From contig ML677326.1 of NCBI GenBank assembly GCA_007922305.1, positions 56,972,785 through 57,036,784 of the forward strand: a DNA stretch of 64,000 bases, given 5' to 3'. The stretch comes from Dermatemys mawii. Lineage: Eukaryota > Chordata > Testudines > Dermatemydidae. The translations under genes were made by a program, and so were the position numbers. The notes beneath the pieces were generated by a model. That model saw only the letters and a program-made list of their open reading frames with translations. It ran no database searches and had not been told where the DNA came from. Below, one piece after another: positions 38,701-47,700 of the stretch. Numbering within the stretch: position 1 is the stretch's first letter; each line of letters begins with the position of its first letter.

Positions 38701-41700
38701 CTACCTGGCCAGAGCAGTGAGTTGAGACTGCTGTCCAGAGCGGTCACAGAGGAGCATTGTGACTGCTGTCCAGAGCGGTCACAATGGAGCACTGTGGGAC
38801 AGCTCCCGGAGGCCAGTAAAGTCTGCATGCGTCCACACTAAGCCACAGTTGACCCAGAGACGTCGATTTAAGCGTTACTCCCTTGGTTTTGGTGGAGTAC
38901 AGAAATCGATTTTGAGGGCCCTTTAAATCGACTTAAATGGCCACTGTGTGTGGACGGGTGCAGGGTTATGTCAATTTAATGGCACTAAAGTTGACATTAC
39001 CTCGTAGTGTAGACCAGGGCTAAGAAATGAGAAGCTCCATTATGTAAACCTCCATCATAAAACACTGGACAGATAAGTAAAGGAATTGTGGAATTACACA
39101 GAGGAGCAGTGGATAAAGTAGATCAAGATAGGCGGAGAAGTTCATTAATTTTGATGGCTGCCATTACACATCTCCACATTAGCAGGAATGAGGTGCTGCA
39201 TCATTTTGTGGTGATAAGCAGCATCAAAGAGAAGAGAATGGGGTCAAGAAAAGACAGGCATTTGACAGGGGTTCTTATCTCCCCAAATGAGCCAGCAGCA
39301 AGCTAAGTAAGTGTGCCGGGATGCACTACACCCCTGATGCTCTCCAATGTCTGCTAGGATGGAGAATCGTTCTGATTCAAAAACAAAAAAAGGGGAGGGC
39401 CTGGAGCTGTACCCTGAAATATATTCTGTAAAAGAGATTTTATGTCAATTATATGATTTATTTGTGTTTCCTTCCCTCTCCCTTCTCAAGGGAAGAGCGA
39501 GCTGCTGGGGCAATTTCCTCCCTCTGGTGCTAGCCTGCAGAAATATTTATAGAGGAGGCGAATAGAGAACTTGTGTCTGGGGCCATAATTCTGCCACTAG
39601 GTCCTTCTCTGACTGGTGGGAAAAACTGGGAGCTCCAAGAACAAGCTCATCTCATGGCTGGGCAGTCGCCACTTCATCAGCCAGACAAGAAGGAAGGGGA
39701 AGTTCTCCCTCTGCTCTCCCTTACCTTAATATCTGTGGAAAAAAGTTGAAGGCAAAGTAAGTCTAAAACCACCCATGTTATCTGCTTTGACTTTCTCCAT
39801 TTTCTTTCTATGCCTGACAGGCTGCAACAGTGAGTACAAGGATAACCGTATATTTTGACATCCCCTGGAGGGAACCTCAAACTCCTGACACAGCCAGTCC
39901 CACCGATGTCCTTGGGAGGCAGCTCCACCAACCCAAAAAAGGGCTTTGTGGGTTAATTCCCAACTGAGGATCAGAAGGACCTGAGTGGCTGGAAGCAAAT
40001 CAGGAGGTTAGTTTATGCACATACCATACACAGGGAAGTCAAGAAGGCTGTGCTGACCAAAAGCCAGGACAGGAAGCTCTAGCAAGAATAGAAGAGCTAC
40101 CCCATATGGCTTCTTCTTTTGACTTTACTGCTTGTATAAGTGCATGGATGGAATGCAGCTACAGACTTATCAAATTGGCATCAATCTGGGTTTAAGCAGA
40201 ACCCTGCAACAAATCAGAAGAGGGAGATTTGTGTTCAAACCTGAACCTCTGGTGAACTGTCTCATTGTTTCTCTCTAGGCCCTGCCATATGCAGCCTGTA
40301 TTTCCATTCAAAGAACTTTCCCACTTAGAAGAAAATATATACCTTCAGAGTGTAATCATTGCCTCTAAGATGAAGGAAAAAGGCTACGTCCACTTACTGA
40401 TGTGTTAGAACAATAAATGAATAGGGATTTCTTTTTTGCAGTACAGTACATATAGAGTGTTTTTTTTCTTCCCCTAGTCATGAAACCAATGGGATTATTA
40501 GCATAAGGCAAGCAAGGTTGTCCAGAGCGTTACTTCTGTAGTGAACTCAGTGATTTAGTGAGAAAAATGTGTTCGGAAGTTTTCCAACAACAGTGAAGCG
40601 ACAAAGCAGAGCAAGATTCCAGTTAGATTACAATCTTCCAGGTTCTTCATACTTGCCAACTCTTCAAAGCCAATAATTCATTCATTTGGGGGAGTAAATT
40701 AAGGACACTTAAATTTCACTGAAATACAATAGACTAAGAGAACTGAGTGGAAATTTCCTTTAAAAATAGTATCATGTCAGGTTCTTGTATTGACAAGCAT
40801 TACATGTCACTATAAATCATTTCATTTCCTCAATAGCTGGTTATACTAGTTTCCCATTTTGTCTGTCAGCAGTCTTGCAGAAAATCTATGCTGTTAACAG
40901 ATTTGGTAATGTTTTCTCATTTGCTGACAGAGCTTTTACTGGAGACAGAAGATATTTGATCATTTATAAACATATGCTAATGGTTCTGAACAACGACATA
41001 GCTGCAAAAATGAGTTTTAACTTGCATGCTTCACGTTTCGTAATGTTACTTGACATCAGCAGGGCTTGCATTAAGTGGTAATTATTTTGTAACACACTTC
41101 TCTCATCAGAGAATCAGATGACATGCCAAGAATTATTAAGCAGAGGCACATATTAACTGTAGCTGTTGTCCCCACTTGATACACTGATTGCTTAATACTC
41201 ACTTCCACCAGGTAGTAAAGAAGTTCCCATCAATGGCTTTTTATTCTGAGTAATTTTTAATGTAACCCATATCTGTTGTGGGCTGATAAATAATGGTACC
41301 ATCACTATTTCTACTGGAAACAAGGATCACTCATATGGTAAAATATTTTCATTGTATGATACCTTGTAATAAAAAGTACTATTATTCCATATAGTCGTAT
41401 ATTTTTTATATGTTTTTCAAAAACTGTGTAAGTGAATGTATTAAAAAAAACAGTAGGGATTTTCGACCGGCTACCACAGATTCAGTTTTTTTAAATCATT
41501 GTGAATGACATCCACCCCTGTGCAGAGAGGCCAGTATAAGATCTATACACCACTCAAGTCTCACTTAACCCCTATTTTGAGGTAAATTTCTCTCTGTATG
41601 GAATCATCATAATCATAAAGACAAATATCCTTCAGAAAGCATATTTCCTCTTTCACACACATTGATTCCCACTTGAACCAGAAAACAACTATCATGAGAG

Positions 41701-44700
41701 TTATAACCAAAGGAAATTCAGATTTTAGAAACATATCTAAAGACAGAATTTGCACATCAGTATTCAACTTACATGGCATGTTCAGAAAAAAGAAAAATCA
41801 AACCAATAATCCTACTTACGAAGATCCCTTCTAATGAATGCCAGATTTTAGACACACCACAGTTCCTCCCAAATCTATTTTTTCACAGACTATTTGGGAA
41901 AAAGGTGATTCAAGTTGAGTGAATAGTTTCCAGGCTTTCATTTGCCAGTGTCAACATTTCCAGCATCAGGAAATGGCAGTATAGGAGCTCATCTGAACCA
42001 TCAATCATTTCAAAATTGCCACCTTGGCATACTTAAGCAGATAAGGGAAAGAACATGTTCTGGTAATTCCAGAGAAGTCCATTTGACAAGAAGTTATCCA
42101 ACAGTAGTGGAAATGATTCCACACCTGGCAACTGAGCAAATCACACATGAAGCATCTCCACGCAAACTGAATAAAAAGTCATAGCCCCAACTGTGAGGAT
42201 AACAGACCACTTTCAATTTATATATTTTTAATGAAATGGAGAAATAATATCCCCACCACAACATACTCACATCAAATAATGCACTAATTTAGAATGCGGT
42301 GCTTTTAATACTACTTGTGGTTAATTAAAAACTCCCTCTTTGATCTCTTCTATGTGCACTGCTGCCCACTTGTTTGCATCACTTGAGTTTCTCATTCTGT
42401 ACACACACGAGTATTGACCAGAAAAATTAGGTCAAGGGAAGCCAATTCTAAGCATTGCTCTCAGCCTCCCAAGTCCAAATGTGGGACAAGGCTGAAACGA
42501 AGTACAAGAAAAAATAGTACACGAACTGAAAAGGCTATGGGATTATTTTCTTCAACATAAATAACCATAAAACTTATGATTCACCCATTCTAGAGTCAAT
42601 CTACACTAGTAAAAAGTGCAGCAGCATCAAGTACATGGGTGGAACTAAATTTGAGTTTCAGAGAGAATATAAAAATAACAATTAGAAAAAGAAGCCTGAG
42701 GTATGTACTCCATGGCCCGCTGAGTTGGTTCTTGAGATCCAGTAACATCCCTTCAGTTTCCTAAGAATTTAAGCTTTTATTTTATTTTGTAATTAAGTGA
42801 GATTTCGGCAGTGCTCAATGTTGGCTTAAGTGACTTCAAGGGGAGCAAAGTGTTTTTGGAAATCACACCCTAATATTTAACTATGATGATTATGAAGAAA
42901 AACATATGATTATTCTCCGTCTTCCTGAGTCCACCAGTCACACACCCTGAATCAAGAGCTCGGAGATATAACCTTCTACTATTTTTTCAATGGAGTGTTG
43001 AATCAGACACCTAATTATTCCAATTTAATTATGTCACTATGGTTATCAGGTTACCAAAAGGAGGCCAGGTCCCTTTGGGATTTGCCATGATGACATTGAT
43101 GATAACTACAGTTAACTATAGCATGGAAATCTAATGTGGACCTCACTTAAACACCACTGGGATACATTCTTTAGGATTAAATTAACTATTAGAGATGGAA
43201 AAGTATTAGGTCTGTTAAATACAATCTGTGGCTACTCATTCAATCTCTTTCTAGAGAAGCAGACTACCAGTAAGAATAGGTGAAAAAGTAGGAAACACAG
43301 ACATGTTCTACATAAAATGAACAGATCAGAGGGTTTTAGGAGCAGGCCAGAAAAAGCTTTTGTAGGTTACATAAAGAGGGCTGCTATTTGTAAAAGTCTC
43401 TTTGGAAGTACAGTACTTATGTTTGTGAAGAGATATTTCTTCTATTTGGATTCTGCAGGGATCAAAGTGACCACAACATTGTGTAACAGACTAAAACTGT
43501 TCACAAATAAAGCTCAGAAATAAAGCTGAACATCAAGAAGCTGAACTTCCAGCTGAACAATAAAGCTGAACTTTCAGAGAAGCTGCACCAGTTTTCCCAA
43601 TTCTAGTTCTTCCCTGGCAACACTCCATCCACATTTGGGCTCTCTATAATTTTGTGTACCACTGAATGCTAACAGCAGTCTATAAACACATTTTAAAAAT
43701 GTATATTTTCCTCAAACTAAAATCCTAAGTACATTTATTATGTAAATTATGTAGCACCCTTGCATTTCTGGCAATTTACCAGTGTGGCCTTCGCAGCTGT
43801 GAAGGCTGGGCTTCAATGGAATAATCTAAATGAAAAACAGTATCTAGACACTAGGGGACACTGCGATGACCTGCCACACATTACTACTTTCCTCCCATCT
43901 TCCCCTACCCAGGAGGACAATTATGAAGGTACTTGGTTTATGAATGAAGCCAACAAGGAACCAGTGCTGCCTTTGTTTTCCAGTTATCTAAATAGGTCAG
44001 TAGCTTACTCGTTAATCATTAAAATTACTAAGCACAGCTTACTCTACAGAACATTTTCTTCCACACTAATTACCTAGTATCAACAGAGATTTAACATTTT
44101 CTCAAAGGAAACCCATCCTGAGTGCTGTGCACCACACCAGGAGATGCTATAGTGTTATTTTTTGAACTTTAAAAATCTAAAAGAAAACAGTGATGCTGGG
44201 TTGTGGAGTAATCCACTTAAAGAAATCTTTGCCCAGTCAATGACAGTTTCCTTTCACAAGGCTTCACTGGAGGGTATGGTGACCTTTGAGAAGATTTTGA
44301 GATGAACAATAAGCTTCTGTCATTAAAAAATAAAAATTACAGAAGCATGAGGAACACCATTACAATGCATAAGAAACATATGGGACAATTGTTGTAAGTA
44401 ACCTAGGAATCTAAATCCCATTTTCAAAAGTGACCTCAGTCCCATTGACTTTCAATGACAATTAAGCTCCTAAGTCACTTTTAGAAATGGTACTTAGGTG
44501 CTTTGGAAAATTTTACCCCCATTATATATGGCTAAGGTGACTGGGAGATGGTTAGCTGTGCATCTTTAGAGATAAACCCCAAAATGCAGATCCTCAGCTG
44601 ATGCAAATCATCATAACTTCACTGGCTTCAATAAAGCTATGACAATTTCTGCCACCTGATTGGGGGGCATGGATCAGCGTTCACGTTGCACTCTCAATCA

Positions 44701-47700
44701 GTAACCAGTGACCTAGGCTGTGAAAGCTCCTGATCCAACCAGCAGACCAAATTCAGCAGATGAAGGTCCTCTCTCTCACCTTTGGCTTTGGATTTCCAGC
44801 CACTCTGCAAGTAAATGTGATGGACATTCCTTCAAAGATTTTGTAATGTTTCAGCTTCATCTCAAAATATGGTGCCACACCGTTATCAGAGGACTCTTCT
44901 CCATGCTGCACCTCATCATCCGATTCCTCCACAGGAGACCTCTCCAGACGGTATTCAATCTCACTGATCAGTCTCTGCTCAAAGCTGGAGACTTTATACT
45001 CCTATCGGACAAGGAAGGTTTGTGTTAGTGTCTGTCATCATTTACTGTATAATATGATGTGATTCTAATGAATTTCTTTCCTTAAGTCTTTGACAATTGA
45101 TTAGGATCTTACATATAGAAGGAAATTGTATCATGTGGAAGAAAAACATAACAATTTGTGCCCAAAATGAGTTCCTTATAAAACAATGAAAACATCTGGC
45201 ACTCAGCATACATTTTATTTCATGTGTCTTAGGGTCTAATTCATAAGAAAGAAAAAAAGCCACTGGTTGCTTTCCATCCTCTCTCTTTTTTTTTCCAAAC
45301 ACACAAAGCATAACATCATATATTCTTAAACAGTTCATAAAGAAAAAAAAAACCACTGATTTTTCCTGGAGCGTGTAAGCAGATTTAGGGTGGGGTTTGT
45401 TTCCAGATGGCCAAGAGACCATATGGTTAACAGCTGGAGTTTGTGAAGAACCTTACTGCAAGTAGTACAATAAAAATATCATTATTTTGTTTACATTGTC
45501 CCTGAGCAGTGACAGAGCTACATTACTGGCCTAGGACGACAACTGCCATATTTTTCTCACGTCTCCAGCCCCAATTCAATTGCTGCCGTAGATTGCTCTT
45601 GCTTAAAAAACAGTGACACAAATAAATATATAAATAAACAAACAAGGAATGTTTAGTGTGAAATAAACAATGTTTAAATTTACAACTGCTTTGTACCCAT
45701 AAGATACTTTGCATCTAGACATATCTGAGGTGGGCTTTATGGTAACTGAATTGAAGACTAGAGAGCAGGAGAAATCTTTATTTATCATTGATTTTCTTAG
45801 GCTGCAGAAACTAGAACACCCTTTTGTATGTTTTACATTATTTCTGACCAGGCATTTGCTTATTGATATTGGTATCTCATATAAAGTTTCCTTTCACAGA
45901 TCCTCCCTCTACAAATTAATTTGATCTGGCTGATGACATTAAGCCCCTCACTGCTACTTCCTGACTTGGTTACAGAAAATAATAACAACTTTGTGCAGGA
46001 AAAAGGTGAGAGAAAAGTTGGATTTTGGTTATAACAAACATTTTGAAAATTTCTTTAAAAATTTCCCCATGAAATTTTATCCAATTATCTCATTATTTAT
46101 GTTGTGTATATTCTACATTACTTAGATGAGCCAATGTAGGATGCAAAGCATCTCGCATCAATGAATCTCAGAATTTCTGGGGAAAGATATTTGTACAGTG
46201 AGCTATAATGGTAGTGGTGTTAAAGTTAATCTGTCTGCAACTGCTTACTAAATATTAAATTAAATTAAACACCATGTGTGTAAGTGCAACCAAAATAAGT
46301 TATTAATGTTTGGCCACTGCAATGTTATTAAAGAAAAAGAGTAAAGGTGAAAGGTGCAGGAGACAAAAAGTCAATAGACAAAAAAGCAAGAAAGAAGAAA
46401 GATGAAAACCTTTTGATTATCCACAGGACTCATTACAGAAGCATCAAGAGAGCAAGCTTCCTGTAAAGGCAGAAAGAAAATGAAGGCTAGCAGGAAGGTG
46501 ATCAAGAGGAATCCACTACAATTTCTGGAAGTTCTTTCAGAAGAAAGTACTGTATGTGGTAACATAAGCAAATAAATGGCTGAACAGCAACACTGGAATC
46601 AGAGCAAAAATGGAAAATGGCTTTTTAAACAGACTTTCTGCTAACACGTCTGATTTTGGTTTGCACACAACAGTACACATTGTAGGCATAAAAGACAAGT
46701 TAATCTCAAGATAACAGAGGATGTATTTTTGCCTTGAGAAACAGAAGGGTTAGCATAGGATAGGATAAAAAGAAATGAAGCTCAAAGTGGGAAGCAGACA
46801 TTTGAGAGCCCTTTCATCTTATTCAGTGTGGAAAAACTGAGCAATAAGCATGGTATTCTCCACTTGATTACTTTTGTGTATAACTCACAACTTCTTTAGT
46901 CAAATCCATCCTGTCTAGCGTGCATCTATTATCCTACCATATGGAGCTCTCTAGTAGAATGTTGTCTGAAAAGAACAAGGGAAAGGAAATGATTATTTTA
47001 CTGTGCAAGTGAAGAGTTATGTAGCACCTGTGTAGTGGGCTCTTCATCTGGTTCCTGTATATTAAAGACAGTTGCAGCATTGTCAGCACCCAGTAGTCGA
47101 CGTGCCATCTTCTCCTCATATGTTAACCTCTGAACCAATAGAAAACAAAAAAAAGGGGGTGGGAGGAAAGGAAAGTGGGGAAGGCGAAATAAAGGAAAGT
47201 TATTTTTTCTCTTTTAAAAACCACATAGCAGGTAACTTAAAGAGCAACTGATGTTCCCATGGGAAAAGCTGAGAATCATTCTTTTTAGAAATAAGTCAGC
47301 TTCTGTGTCATATTTTCTCTACTGTTCAAATTTGCTGAAATGAAAACTGGATCTTTATTTCTAAAAAATCAATCTCCTCTCTTTGTGACATGAACATAAT
47401 TTCAACAGAAAGCAATTGCACTCCCAAACACAATTATTACTTTGGAGGAGAAACAAGCAGAAACAGCAGATACTATTATGAAGAAACAAAGAACCTGTTT
47501 CACACAAATGTTCTTCATAATTGAGAACAATATAAAATATGCAAATGTAAGACGTACAACAAACATCATAGTTTCTAAATAAATATTCTTAAAATTCTCA
47601 CTTAAGCCTCCATAGCTCTAATATTCTCCACAAACAAAAATATTTTTAACTAAAGTAATTAAGATTGTTCAGAGTGTGTATACTGCCAACAAAATAATAA

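Larger units (their letters stand above)
34947..39020. mobile_element. Nearly complete PIF/Harbinger DNA transposon (4074 bp)
   Basis: TAA target duplications lie at 34944-34946 and 39021-39023. The left end is GGGTATGTCTACACTAC and the right end, reverse-complemented, is GCCCTGGTCTACACTAC. Inside are the two genes expected of the superfamily in convergent orientation: a DDE transposase (plus, 35355-36623) and a Myb/SANT-like DNA-binding protein (minus, 38621-36901). Sub-terminal copies of CCCACAGTTCCCGGAGTCCC occur at 35090-35109 and 35150-35169. Both genes are largely readable, so the insertion looks comparatively young. Confidence 0.92.
31086..44779 (-). other. Large PALLD intron with Harbinger transposon and other repeats
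   Basis: A 13.7-kb GT-AG intron. It contains a Tigger-like MITE, a possible LTR-like repeat around it, a hAT-like repeat (33.3-33.9 kb), a 4.07-kb Harbinger element, and about 5.7 kb (39.0-44.8 kb) in which only a short dispersed repeat near 44.42-44.52 kb is recognised. Confidence 0.7.
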
